A stretch of DNA of 21,888 nucleotides, from positions 1-21,888 of IMG/VR virus record IMGVR_UViG_3300010233_001178. One strand, written 5' to 3'. Below, piece by piece: positions 13,923 through 21,888 of the stretch. The notes below the pieces were generated by a model that was not told the DNA's origin, did not search any database, and saw only the letters and a program-made list of their open reading frames with translations. The position numbers and the translations under genes are program-made. The DNA is from a virus. How positions within the stretch are numbered: the stretch's first letter is position 1; every line of letters starts with the position of its first letter.

Positions 13923-14987
13923 TTAATTGGCCGTCCATGTACCCTTAAACGTCGTGGTCAGATAATGCGTGGTGTCGCGCCCGTAGATGCAAACCATGTC
14001 CCCCACCGCTCCGCCGCTCACGAAGGTGCCCGTGCCTGCTGTCCCGTAAGCCGTGCGCCCGGTATTCTCATAACGCGCTGAGGAACCCAGCGCAGACATC
14101 GTGATAACCGTGCTCACATTGTCGTCGTTCATCACGCAGAACTGAAAGTCATGCGCTGGAACTGGAACTGTGACTGTGCAAGTAGTTGTACAGACCGCGA
14201 TAGCGAGCTTCTGGCTGCCGTTCGTGTTGAGGTTCGGCGTTGCTCCGGGAGTCGGCGAGCTAAGCGTGCAGTTAGGATCAACCGAAAATGTCTCAGCCGC
14301 CGTTGTAGGGTTGAACGAAAGCGTCACGCACGACCCAGGAAGCGGCGTCCATTGCTGAATCCACGTATTCGTAGCCGTGCAGGTGTAAAACTGCTCGCCC
14401 ACCGTGGCATCCGTGATAAGGGCGTACTGCCCAAGCGTGCAGGTAGCTGGGATACCGGAAAGCACGCCCACGTAGGTTGCGCCCGTGCCTGATCCTCCGC
14501 CTCCGCCATTTAATATCGTCCAGCCTCCTGTCGTTACCGCCGTACACGCTGGCGCAGCCGTGCCGCTCGGCGCGTTGCACCAGTAGTCGTTGTGGTTCGT
14601 CGTGTCGGAAAAGAGGTCGCCCGGAAGATTACCGCTTATGCTCCCAGGTGCCGCCGTCCCAAAGAATAGCTGCGGCGTTGCGCCTGCAGTGTTGTTTGTG
14701 CCTCCGATTGAACGCGAGAGAATAGACAACTCTCCAAGGATGGCCGAGTTGTCGTACAATACTCTCCCGTTGGTTCCTCCCGTAATTCCGGTCACGCCAA
14801 CCGAAAGGCCACCGCCCGAAGCTACTAGGTTGGACCAAGATCCGTTAATGCAGCCCCAGAGCTTTCCGTTTATGAAGTTGAACACCACGTCGCTCGTGCA
14901 AGACCCTACTGGATCTTGATTTGACGAGCGAAACTGTTGGCCGAACAGGCCGACAGAACACGCGAACAACAGAATTATCTTTTTCAC
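13923..14987 (-). CDS. Secreted-type tail-fibre-like protein with repeated Cys/Trp modules
   Basis: A GTG at 14987 directly follows the upstream stop, with GGGGGAA upstream. The 354-residue product has a signal peptide (IILLFACSVGLFG). Three similar modules follow, each with a hydrophobic-Cys then Trp pattern: LWGCINGSW (43-51), YWC plus a Trp at 156, and FYTCTATNTW (200-209). Between them lies GVTGITGGTNGRVLYDN (64-80), a phrase characteristic of phage tail fibres. The C-terminal 130 residues form a beta-rich domain with Cys pairs (VCTTTCTV, FCVMN, MVCIYG). Twelve cysteines remain after cleavage. A fibre or receptor-binding role is likely. The signal peptide is unusual for such a protein. 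Confidence 0.78.
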   Translation of the reverse strand: MKKIILLFACSVGLFGQQFRSSNQDPVGSCTSDVVFNFINGKLWGCINGSWSNLVASGGGLSVGVTGITGGTNGRVLYDNSAILGELSILSRSIGGTNNTAGATPQLFFGTAAPGSISGNLPGDLFSDTTNHNDYWCNAPSGTAAPACTAVTTGGWTILNGGGGGSGTGATYVGVLSGIPATCTLGQYALITDATVGEQFYTCTATNTWIQQWTPLPGSCVTLSFNPTTAAETFSVDPNCTLSSPTPGATPNLNTNGSQKLAIAVCTTTCTVTVPVPAHDFQFCVMNDDNVSTVITMSALGSSARYENTGRTAYGTAGTGTFVSGGAVGDMVCIYGRDTTHYLTTTFKGTWTAN

Positions 14988-15218
14988 TTAGTACATTCCC
15001 CCATGCTTTTGCATAACTAGATCCCTGATGGTTCTGAACTCGGCCTCGTCATCCTCGATGTGCTTGTCGATCTTTTTATCGAGCGGAGCGATTTCCTCCC
15101 GCACTGCAGTGCGCACAACATCATTGAAGATGTGCCTTGTGGCCCACACTGCCACCGGCAGCAAAACATACTGGCCAACAATCAGTCCAACTTTCCATTG
15201 TTCCGTCGAGATGTGCAT
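14988..15218 (-). CDS. Small membrane protein of the lysis cassette
   Basis: The ATG at 15218 overlaps the upstream stop by one base (TAATG). A longer frame back to 15542 is a shadow of the upstream gene. The 76-residue product has one membrane helix (about residues 9-28, VGLIVGQYVLLPVAVWA) and a charged coiled-coil tail (VREEIAPLDKKIDKHIEDDEAEFR). This layout fits an i-spanin-like or holin-partner protein next to a holin and endolysin. No lipoprotein partner was found nearby. The lysis role is inferred from position. Confidence 0.7.
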   Translation of the reverse strand: MHISTEQWKVGLIVGQYVLLPVAVWATRHIFNDVVRTAVREEIAPLDKKIDKHIEDDEAEFRTIRDLVMQKHGGMY

Positions 15219-15583
15219 TATTTCTGCCCACCGTTCGCGCTGATCTTCTGAAGCTCGGCCAGGATCGCTTGACTCGTCTTCGGGTCCTGAATCAACTTGG
15301 TGTACATCCCGTGCTGGATAGCCCACTGTGCTGCGAATTTGGCGAGAAGGACAGCCGAGGGGATATACACACCAAGGTTGTGACCACCGGCTGGATTCAC
15401 CGTCCACGAGAAATGGAAACCAGCGGTAGTCAAGGCAGCGACGAAGGCGCTGAGGAAGATGTTTATCCCTTTCGTCTTGTCGCCAATCCAGGCGAAGATG
15501 CCAAGCTGGCTGTTCTTCCACCACTCCTGAACGTAGGGCCACAGCATGGCGATAAAAATCTGCCAGATAGTCTGGTTGTCCAT
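15218..15583 (-). CDS. Putative holin
   Basis: The ATG at 15583 gives 121 residues. An N-terminal amphipathic Trp-rich segment (WQIFIAMLWPYVQEWW) is followed by two hydrophobic stretches, about residues 41-60 (NIFLSAFVAALTTAGFHFSW) and 70-88 (LGVYIPSAVLLAKFAAQWA), and a helical cytoplasmic tail. Size, two predicted membrane helices and its place just after the endolysin gene fit a holin, which would form the membrane lesions that time lysis. I do not recognise a specific holin family. AAAGGA lies about 12 bases upstream, a rather long spacing. Confidence 0.65.
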   Translation of the reverse strand: MDNQTIWQIFIAMLWPYVQEWWKNSQLGIFAWIGDKTKGINIFLSAFVAALTTAGFHFSWTVNPAGGHNLGVYIPSAVLLAKFAAQWAIQHGMYTKLIQDPKTSQAILAELQKISANGGQK

Positions 15584-15605
15584 AAATTACACTTGTCCTT
15601 TGGGA

Positions 15606-15625
15606 ATTATCCAGGTCTGGATAAT
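15606..15625. repeat. Perfect inverted repeat between endolysin and holin genes
   Basis: ATTATCCAG at 15606-15614 and CTGGATAAT at 15617-15625 are exact reverse complements separated by two bases. The element lies in the only sizeable gap (49 bases) of the leftward block. As RNA it could fold into a hairpin upstream of the holin start; as DNA it could be a dimeric protein-binding site. No T-run follows on the - strand, so it is a poor terminator. Confidence 0.6.
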
Positions 15626-15632
15626 CGAGAAT

Positions 15633-16076
15633 TTAAACTGCTATGGTCTTTGGTGCGTAGTAGGCGACAACGCTTACTTGCTTCGTCGTCTCATCGTGCT
15701 TGTAGCACCAGCGGTACGGGATCTGGCGCGTGTCAACGTGAACGTATTGGTCAACGTCGTCGCGACCGAGGCCGCGAATTGCGGGGATCTTTAACGTCAC
15801 GGCTTCAAGCTGCGCTGCGGTCATGCCGTCAACTCGAATATCAGCCGCGATGCCCTGAAGATGCTCTGAGTGTGGCATTCCGCCAACCTCGGCGTTATGG
15901 ATAGGGCACCGGTATGCATCGTCAACGAGCACCGGCTTTCCGACCGCCGCCCGGAAAGCCTCTAGAATATCGAGTAGCGATTGCTGAACAAGGTTTACGT
16001 GGCACCCAGTCTTAGTTGGTCCGCACGTCTTGCCGTGACATGCCAGTTCTTTGTCGCTAAAATGTTCCGAGGTCAC
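15633..16076 (-). CDS. Endolysin, peptidase M15-type (D-Ala-D-Ala carboxypeptidase fold)
   Basis: The start is a GTG at 16076 overlapping the TGA of the upstream gene (GTGA). The 147-residue product carries the zinc site of M15-type peptidases: AYRCPIHNAEVGG (54-66), SEHLQGIAAD (70-79, giving His 72 and Asp 79) and YVHVD (111-115, giving His 113). These enzymes cut peptide cross-links of peptidoglycan. There is no signal peptide, so it would need a holin for release, and a holin candidate follows. The N-terminus has an additional cysteine/histidine cluster (CHGKTCG, GCH). Length is usual for the small phage members of the family. Confidence 0.9.
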   Translation of the reverse strand: MTSEHFSDKELACHGKTCGPTKTGCHVNLVQQSLLDILEAFRAAVGKPVLVDDAYRCPIHNAEVGGMPHSEHLQGIAADIRVDGMTAAQLEAVTLKIPAIRGLGRDDVDQYVHVDTRQIPYRWCYKHDETTKQVSVVAYYAPKTIAV

Positions 16077-19000
16077 TTACTTTTCTTCATTCCCCTGCGC
16101 TGCTGTTCGAGATATCCAGCCTTTTGTGTCTGGTTGCTCGGAGTACCCACCAGTCCAGGGAACACCAAATCGGTAATCATGCGGAGCCACTGATTGGCTT
16201 TGTCTTCGCGGCCCTCTGGAAGCATTCCGACAGCAACTCCCAGCTTCTTATAGAAGGCGTTCATCTCGCCGCTCGCCGCCGCCGCGCGTTCTTTTAGTGC
16301 GGGCGCTGGAGTGCGCGGAGGAATTGCCGGAAAAAACTCTGGTGTTAGCTTTCCGCTGCGGTCGCGGATTCCGGTCAAGTAGGGCTCGTCTCCAGTCAAT
16401 CCCACAAACAGACCACGGGGAATAGGCCCCATGGCTGGCTGAGTGATCGCGTTTAGGAAGTCCTTTTGGGCCGCTTCGACCATCTGACCGGAGCTACCCT
16501 TAAGCATCTTGGTTTCGTATGCTCCGGGAAGTCCCATGGCGCGAGCGCCGCGAGTCATGAGCGGGTTGAAGAATCCCAAACTAATGTAACCGGTTGTATT
16601 ACCCTTACCCCAAAGGGCTTCGCCTAGTTTTGTGTGACGATACTGCTCTGGTACTGGAATCGCCATAAGCTTGGAGTTCTTGTCGTCCCACGGATACTTC
16701 CCGTGGATCGCGTGGTGAATCAGCGCCCAAGCCGCAAGTGTTCCGATAGCTCCCACCGTTAACTGCTGCCACATTCTCAAGCCGATGCCCTTCTTTGGCA
16801 TAGGTCCAGCGCCGGTCCAGGCATTGATTCCGTTGCGGAGCATCGTAGATCCAGCGGTGTAGAACGGAGACAAGCCGGTCTTCTTAAGGCCGCGCTCGAT
16901 CTCTCCCTGAAGCGCAGGTACGTAGTTACCAAGCTGGTTTACGAAGTGGTGTAATTCTTGTGGGGTAGCTCCTGGATTGATACTCTTGGCAAGCCTGTAC
17001 ATCGCCAGCCGCGCTCGGATATCGAGACCCTTGCGGCCAAACAGCAACGGAGCAAAACTGAAACTGGTATCTGCGCCCAGTTCGTCGGCAGCCGCCTTGC
17101 TGTATTCAACCGATCCGAAACGATCCGGAATAAGGCCAAGCTTGGCCATTTCGATCATGTCTTTGGCTGCTTCCTCTGTTGTTGGATCTGTCAGTGCGAT
17201 CTTTACGATAGCCCCAAACTTCTTGATGATCGGCAATGAGGCGGCTTTCCAGGCAGCCGTATTATCCAGATATGGAGTGTTGGCAATCAGCGTTCCCAGT
17301 AGGTTAGCAGAGTGGAATGCGGCGTCAGCCGGTCCAGCCAGAGAGTAGGTATTCAACGCTCTGATGATCTTATCTGCCAGCGTCGGAGCCATGTTGCGCT
17401 CACGCTCCAGGATCGGAGCCAGTTCACGAGCCAGCCAACTCGGCATAGCGCTCATCTGCGCGGGCGCGTGGATGATCTTGCCGTCTTTGATGAGCGTTCT
17501 GGCTTGAGCCGTTTCTACGAATTCCGGCTGATACTCAACTCCGTTTGGACCGATAAAGCTTGTCGGCTTTGGTCCTTTTCCGAGTGGCTCTAGCCATCCT
17601 TCGTTTTGGATGGTCTTAATCAACGCGGCTTTGTCGTTTGATCGAACGGCTGCCGCCAGCCTGTCGCGGAAGGCTGAGGTGCTCACGTCGTAGTCTTCTG
17701 ACAATCCGGTAGCGAACTGATTTGCGATGTTGCGCGGTTTGCGGTACGGCAGCCTGCGGCCAGGACCAGAAACCTGTTCGCGCTCCAATGGAACCAGTGG
17801 ATAGTAGGTGTTCAGCGGACCAAGAGCATTCGAGAACACGCCTTCGTTAAGAGCGTGGTTCTCTGCAATCGGAGCTTCCATCAGTTTCTTGTAAACGCCT
17901 AGCGCCTTCTGTACGTTCGGGTCCGTTGTTACGTCGTCGTACCATTCCGGCTCCATCACAGTTGCTACTTGATCGGCGGCATCGGTGAAAGTGTCGGCTA
18001 GGAATGAGCGCAGCGTGTCGAAGTCCTCATGCTCCAAGAGCGTTGCGGCGGTCTGCGCCACATCCTGAGGGATATCCTTTTTTCCGTGGATCGCGTCCAG
18101 TAGAACCCCGAACGAATCAGAGAATCCTTTTTCTAGTTCTTCGTTGGTGGCCTGTTGTGCCTGGATGGCGAAGTCCTTCCAGCGCTCGCGAATACCACGC
18201 AGGCGGCTCTCCATCAAAGCAAGGCGCAGTTCTTCCCAGGTGTGATCGCTTCCGGAAAGAGCCTGCTTGATCTGCGGAACACCGGCCCTTAAGATGGTGG
18301 ACGCCTGACCCTTCGAAGATGCTGCGCGGATCGCAGCGGTGTGAATTGGGGCGCTGGCTTTCTCGGTCTGAGAAAGGTTACGGATCGCCCTTGTCTCAAG
18401 CGCACCAATGCCGCTGTAGTTTGCTCGTACTGCCTCTTCGCCAAACTTGTCATTGAGGTATTTGGCTACATCTACTAGGATCGGCGCAGAACCGCGCTCT
18501 CCGGGGCTGTCCTGGATGTCTAGCTTTCCTTCGCCTTCCAATGCGGATGGTTCTTCTGGAGTAGCCGATACATCAGACGGTGCCGATCCTAGCGCCTGAA
18601 CATCCTGTTCGTTGATTTGAAGCTGCTTGGCTAGTTCCTTCTGTTTGGCTGTCAGAGCCTTCAACTTTTCATCTTGTTCAAACGGGCGTTTCAATTCTTC
18701 TTTGGTATCGGCGAGGCGCTTCTCTTCCCGTTCCAGATCTGTATTTTGAGCGTCCAGGATATTGTTAATACCTGCTACCTTGGACTCGATGCTCTGAAGA
18801 GTGCCAAGGGGAGCGCCGTACTGATTGGTGCTGGATGTGTAAGACAACTTTCCGATGATCTTGATGTCGGGAAGCGGAGCCTTTTCTCCCTCTTTTGGAA
18901 CCTGCAGGAGATTCGTGTAGGCTTCTAGGCGGAATCCGCGATACATGCCCACTGGCAGCGGAGCGGAGCCCTCAACGCCATGAGCCAGCATCCTATCCCC

Positions 19001-21888
19001 GCGATGCTGTTCCAGGATCGCGTGTAGAGCCTCGGCGGCGCGTTTGCGAGCATCGTCACCCGTAAAGGTCTCTTTGCCGATGGTGTATTCCGGCTTGTGA
19101 TCTTCGCGCGTCTTGATATCTGTCTCGGCACGCTTAATCATGTCCTTGGCATTTGCAATGCGCGGAGGAATGGTCTGCAGGTCGCGACGAAGGGCAGACT
19201 GCTGTTGGTCGTGGCGAGCCTTTAGCGAATCAAGCTTTCGAACCTCGGCATCAATGATGGTCTTCTCGCGGATCGCGGGGTTACCGGAAGCAATAGCCGC
19301 TACTTCTCCGTAGCTCAGCGCGGAATCCGAGACATCCTCAGCAGTACGTACGCTGATATCTCCACGCATGACTTGACCGATAAAGAACGCCTTTGTCTTG
19401 AGGGTATCCCACATTTTGGCGTCGAATGACGGCTCAGTTACATAGCGGTAGTTTTCTACCTCGGAATTCGTGTTACCTTGGCGCAACATGCGGCCCTCGC
19501 GCTGTTCGATGTCGCGCGGACGCCAGGGAGCATCTAGGTGGTGTTCGGCAATTAGTAGGCGCTGTACGTTAACACCCACTCCCATTTTCTGGGTAGATCC
19601 GATGAGCACGCGAACGCGACCGTCGTTTACCTTCTGGAATAGAAGTTCGCTGGCCGCTTCCGTATCTCCTTCGTGGATGAACGCAACCTCATTGGACGGA
19701 ATACCTCTACGAATTAGCTTGGCCTTTAGGTCATCTGAGACGCTGAATCGGTTGTCATCGCGCGGAGCCGAAAAATCAAGAAATACGAGCTGGGTGGACT
19801 TCTTGTCTTTCGTATCATTCCAGATCTTATATACAGAATCGACAGCTTTGTTGACTTTGGACCCTGGATGGTCTGGCGCGGAGGGGTCGATCAGGCGATA
19901 GTCCAGACCAGCCTTGCGGCCATCCGTGGAGATCTTCAGCATATTGTCTATGCGTGGATCTTTCACAACGCGATCCTTAATGGCCTTCGACCTTGCTGCC
20001 AGTTCCTTAAGATAAGCCTGTTGCCACTGGCTTGCGCTGGCCGAAATCGTCTGCGCTCCACCACCCTTAATGGTTGGCACCGGCAACTTCAACATGTCGG
20101 CAGTCTGAACGTCAGCCATCAGCCGGAACCCAGACACAAGCTCCGGGATATTGACGAAGCGAGAGAAGCGATTCGTCATCTTGAATCCAGAGGCGTCGGT
20201 AGACACTTCCAGCGACGGGCGCACCTCGCCAAAGGTCTGCGCCCAGGCGTCGAAGTGCTGCATCCCGTGATCGCGAAGATATTGCGGCTGTAGATAGCGC
20301 TGCATGGTCCACATTTCGGCCATCGTGTTCGCGATTGGCGTTCCGGTTGCCGCGACCAGTCCGCGCTTTCCACCGTTCTTCCTGACGATATGTGAACTCT
20401 TGATATACATATCGAAGGCACGCTTAGATTCCGTGTTTGGAATACCGGCAATGCGCGTCATCTTTGTTGGGAAGAATAGATTCTTGTAAGAGTCGAATTC
20501 GTCTACCAGGAGTTGATCTACACCTAGTTCCTCAAACTTGACACCTGTATCCTTGCTTTCCTTGTCAGCCTTATTGCGGAGTTTTGCTTCCAGGCGCTTC
20601 TTGGACTTCTCAAGCTCTTTTACTAGACGCGCATCGGCTTTGTCTCCCTTGGCCTGATAGATGTAGTTTTCCAGATCATCTATCTGTTCTTCCAGGTATC
20701 CGTTGAACGTCTCGTCACTTACAGGCAAGCGCTCAAAGGACTCGTAGGACACGATAACGCTGTCCCAATTACCAGTTGCAATCCGGGCCATCATCTTCTG
20801 GCGATTGTCCTTGGTGAAGTCCTCGGAACTCATCACTAGAAGATTTGCACCTGGATATGCTCGTAGGAATTCTTCTGCGGTACCGGCTACGCGATTCTTC
20901 GGGACTACGATCATTGGCTTTCGCGCAAGACCGAGACGGCGCATCTCCATTGCCCCGCCGACCATCTCCAGGGTCTTTCCGGCTCCAACGACGTGTGCCA
21001 GTAGGGTGTTTCCGGACTGAAGCATTCTCCAGATAGCATTCTTTTGGTGGGGTCGCAGCGTCAACCCAGCGGACATGCCGGGGAACGTCAGGTGTGATCC
21101 ATCAAATTGGCGGAGGCGAAGTCCGTTGAATTCGTTGTTGTACCCTTCCGCTAGGCGTGTTGCACGAGCCTCGTTCTGCCAAACCCACTCCGCAAACTTG
21201 TCTTTGATGGCCTGTTGAACTTCGCGAGCGGCCAGAGTTTCCTTTTCGTTGACAACGGTTTTCTTGTCATCTCCGCTACCAATCGTGTCGTAGATTGTTG
21301 GATTGCGAAGATTCAACGCATCTTCGATGAGGTTGTGTCCGTAAAGCCGCGATGTTCCATAGGTCTTTGAGTTCGCGACGGTGTTGGTTTGTCCGGTCAG
21401 ATTGACGGTCCAACTCGCGAGCGCCTCAGAGTGTCCGACCTGGACGGTGCGGACAGGAACCTCTAGCAGTTCAGAAATGAAGTCGCGGATATCCTCCTTG
21501 GGAATCCAGGACGCTCCCATACGAGCATTGATTTCTTCTGGCTCCAGATCCTTTGGCTGAACCTGCTTTAGCGCTTCTACATTGCGCTCATAGGTCTTGT
21601 CTTTTCGAGCCGCTGCTTCTGCGGCAGCCAATTTCTTGCGTACCTCTCCAGATAGATACTCGTCTGCCGGTTCCCATGCCTTCCCCTCTGGGTTTTGGAA
21701 CGCCAGATCGCCAAGATCCTTTTGCATCTCCTTCGGAGTCTGGCCGGTAAGCTCCTGCATCCTCGTCCAGTCGATACGACCCTTTTCGTTTTGGACGATG
21801 GCAAGAGCATCGATTGCATTGTTGGCGGTCTCGGCAGGCTTATACTTGTCGATGGATTGATTTCCGCGCGCGTATGCTCTCCATGTGA
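16073..21888 (-). CDS. Giant SNF2-type helicase/polyvalent protein, 5' end outside window
   Basis: The frame stays open to the window edge. The 42 codons before the ATG at 21760 read as good protein (ending NEKGRIDWTR), so that ATG is internal and the start lies beyond 21888. At least 1937 residues are present. Numbering from Met 21760: helicase Walker A GAGKT (259-263), DEFD box (420-423), ATGTPIAN (471-478), motif V region GSTQKMGVGVN (721-731) and motif VI QREGRMLRQGN (753-763). These place it among SNF2/strawberry-notch-like helicases such as the DarB-type antirestriction proteins, which often carry a methylase upstream. A coiled coil follows (about 840-880, 990-1055). The 800 C-terminal residues hold one hydrophobic helix (1667-1683, LTVGAIGTLAAWAL) and resemble the large associated domains of polyvalent proteins. 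Such proteins can be packaged and injected with the DNA. The stop overlaps the endolysin start. Confidence 0.88.
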   Translation of the reverse strand, partial: TWRAYARGNQSIDKYKPAETANNAIDALAIVQNEKGRIDWTRMQELTGQTPKEMQKDLGDLAFQNPEGKAWEPADEYLSGEVRKKLAAAEAAARKDKTYERNVEALKQVQPKDLEPEEINARMGASWIPKEDIRDFISELLEVPVRTVQVGHSEALASWTVNLTGQTNTVANSKTYGTSRLYGHNLIEDALNLRNPTIYDTIGSGDDKKTVVNEKETLAAREVQQAIKDKFAEWVWQNEARATRLAEGYNNEFNGLRLRQFDGSHLTFPGMSAGLTLRPHQKNAIWRMLQSGNTLLAHVVGAGKTLEMVGGAMEMRRLGLARKPMIVVPKNRVAGTAEEFLRAYPGANLLVMSSEDFTKDNRQKMMARIATGNWDSVIVSYESFERLPVSDETFNGYLEEQIDDLENYIYQAKGDKADARLVKELEKSKKRLEAKLRNKADKESKDTGVKFEELGVDQLLVDEFDSYKNLFFPTKMTRIAGIPNTESKRAFDMYIKSSHIVRKNGGKRGLVAATGTPIANTMAEMWTMQRYLQPQYLRDHGMQHFDAWAQTFGEVRPSLEVSTDASGFKMTNRFSRFVNIPELVSGFRLMADVQTADMLKLPVPTIKGGGAQTISASASQWQQAYLKELAARSKAIKDRVVKDPRIDNMLKISTDGRKAGLDYRLIDPSAPDHPGSKVNKAVDSVYKIWNDTKDKKSTQLVFLDFSAPRDDNRFSVSDDLKAKLIRRGIPSNEVAFIHEGDTEAASELLFQKVNDGRVRVLIGSTQKMGVGVNVQRLLIAEHHLDAPWRPRDIEQREGRMLRQGNTNSEVENYRYVTEPSFDAKMWDTLKTKAFFIGQVMRGDISVRTAEDVSDSALSYGEVAAIASGNPAIREKTIIDAEVRKLDSLKARHDQQQSALRRDLQTIPPRIANAKDMIKRAETDIKTREDHKPEYTIGKETFTGDDARKRAAEALHAILEQHRGDRMLAHGVEGSAPLPVGMYRGFRLEAYTNLLQVPKEGEKAPLPDIKIIGKLSYTSSTNQYGAPLGTLQSIESKVAGINNILDAQNTDLEREEKRLADTKEELKRPFEQDEKLKALTAKQKELAKQLQINEQDVQALGSAPSDVSATPEEPSALEGEGKLDIQDSPGERGSAPILVDVAKYLNDKFGEEAVRANYSGIGALETRAIRNLSQTEKASAPIHTAAIRAASSKGQASTILRAGVPQIKQALSGSDHTWEELRLALMESRLRGIRERWKDFAIQAQQATNEELEKGFSDSFGVLLDAIHGKKDIPQDVAQTAATLLEHEDFDTLRSFLADTFTDAADQVATVMEPEWYDDVTTDPNVQKALGVYKKLMEAPIAENHALNEGVFSNALGPLNTYYPLVPLEREQVSGPGRRLPYRKPRNIANQFATGLSEDYDVSTSAFRDRLAAAVRSNDKAALIKTIQNEGWLEPLGKGPKPTSFIGPNGVEYQPEFVETAQARTLIKDGKIIHAPAQMSAMPSWLARELAPILERERNMAPTLADKIIRALNTYSLAGPADAAFHSANLLGTLIANTPYLDNTAAWKAASLPIIKKFGAIVKIALTDPTTEEAAKDMIEMAKLGLIPDRFGSVEYSKAAADELGADTSFSFAPLLFGRKGLDIRARLAMYRLAKSINPGATPQELHHFVNQLGNYVPALQGEIERGLKKTGLSPFYTAGSTMLRNGINAWTGAGPMPKKGIGLRMWQQLTVGAIGTLAAWALIHHAIHGKYPWDDKNSKLMAIPVPEQYRHTKLGEALWGKGNTTGYISLGFFNPLMTRGARAMGLPGAYETKMLKGSSGQMVEAAQKDFLNAITQPAMGPIPRGLFVGLTGDEPYLTGIRDRSGKLTPEFFPAIPPRTPAPALKERAAAASGEMNAFYKKLGVAVGMLPEGREDKANQWLRMITDLVFPGLVGTPSNQTQKAGYLEQQRRGMKKSK

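Noticed and set aside
14151-14492. Rightward Cys/Arg-rich frame of 113 residues
   Set aside because: It is the antisense of the fibre-like gene; the Arg/Cys-rich composition is an artefact of the opposite strand.
15219-15542. N-terminal extension of the 76-aa membrane protein to 184 residues
   Set aside because: It covers the holin-candidate gene in another frame and has a Trp/Arg-rich composition typical of a shadow; the ATG at 15218 is coupled to the upstream stop.
15137-15904. Rightward 255-residue frame across the lysis genes
   Set aside because: It runs antisense to three convincing genes, including the endolysin with a full zinc site.
21758-21760. ATG as the start of the giant helicase
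   Set aside because: The frame upstream is open to 21888 and reads as protein-like sequence, with no ribosome site placing the start here.
21577-21819. Leftward frame of 80 residues near the right edge
   Set aside because: It lies in another frame across the well-formed helicase gene, whose own frame continues to the window edge.

Overview
The window looks like part of a double-stranded DNA phage genome from a Gram-negative, probably soil-type host. The phage assignment rests on a lysis cassette (M15-type peptidase endolysin plus small membrane proteins), fibre-like beta-structured proteins, a giant SNF2-type helicase of the 'polyvalent protein' kind, a RuvC-like resolvase, an HNH nuclease and many tightly packed small unknown genes. 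No integrase, tRNA, rRNA, CRISPR array or insertion sequence was found. The signal peptides of the fibre-like proteins look like those of Acidobacteriota secreted proteins; this host guess is weak inference.

Layout. Positions 1-9940 are all on the + strand and 9956-21888 all on the - strand. The two blocks converge on a GC-rich hairpin at 9927-9951. Coding density is near 100 percent, gaps never exceed 50 bases, and many neighbours share start/stop bases (ATGA, GTGA, TAATG).

Region 1 (1-4794, +) is the unusual part: a helical protein (5' end outside the window), a 110-aa unknown, a membrane-anchored Gly/Ser/Asp-rich protein, a solute-binding-like protein fused to an OmpA peptidoglycan-binding domain, an ABC permease, a 46-aa membrane peptide and an ABC ATPase. 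Together they could form an envelope-spanning import or signalling machine. Its last gene is translationally coupled to ordinary phage small genes, so it belongs to this genome. Region 2 (4791-9940, +) holds small phage genes: a possible DNA-binding protein, HNH and RuvC-like nucleases, small membrane proteins, one of which resembles the tail end of prohibitin/SPFH proteins, and a run of accessory unknowns.

Region 3 (9956-21888, -) reads right to left: the giant helicase/polyvalent protein (5' end outside the window), endolysin, holin candidate, second small membrane protein, then three fibre- or surface-like proteins. All three of these carry N-terminal Sec signal peptides and the largest and the 354-aa protein are rich in cysteine, which is odd for virion parts assembled in the cytoplasm.
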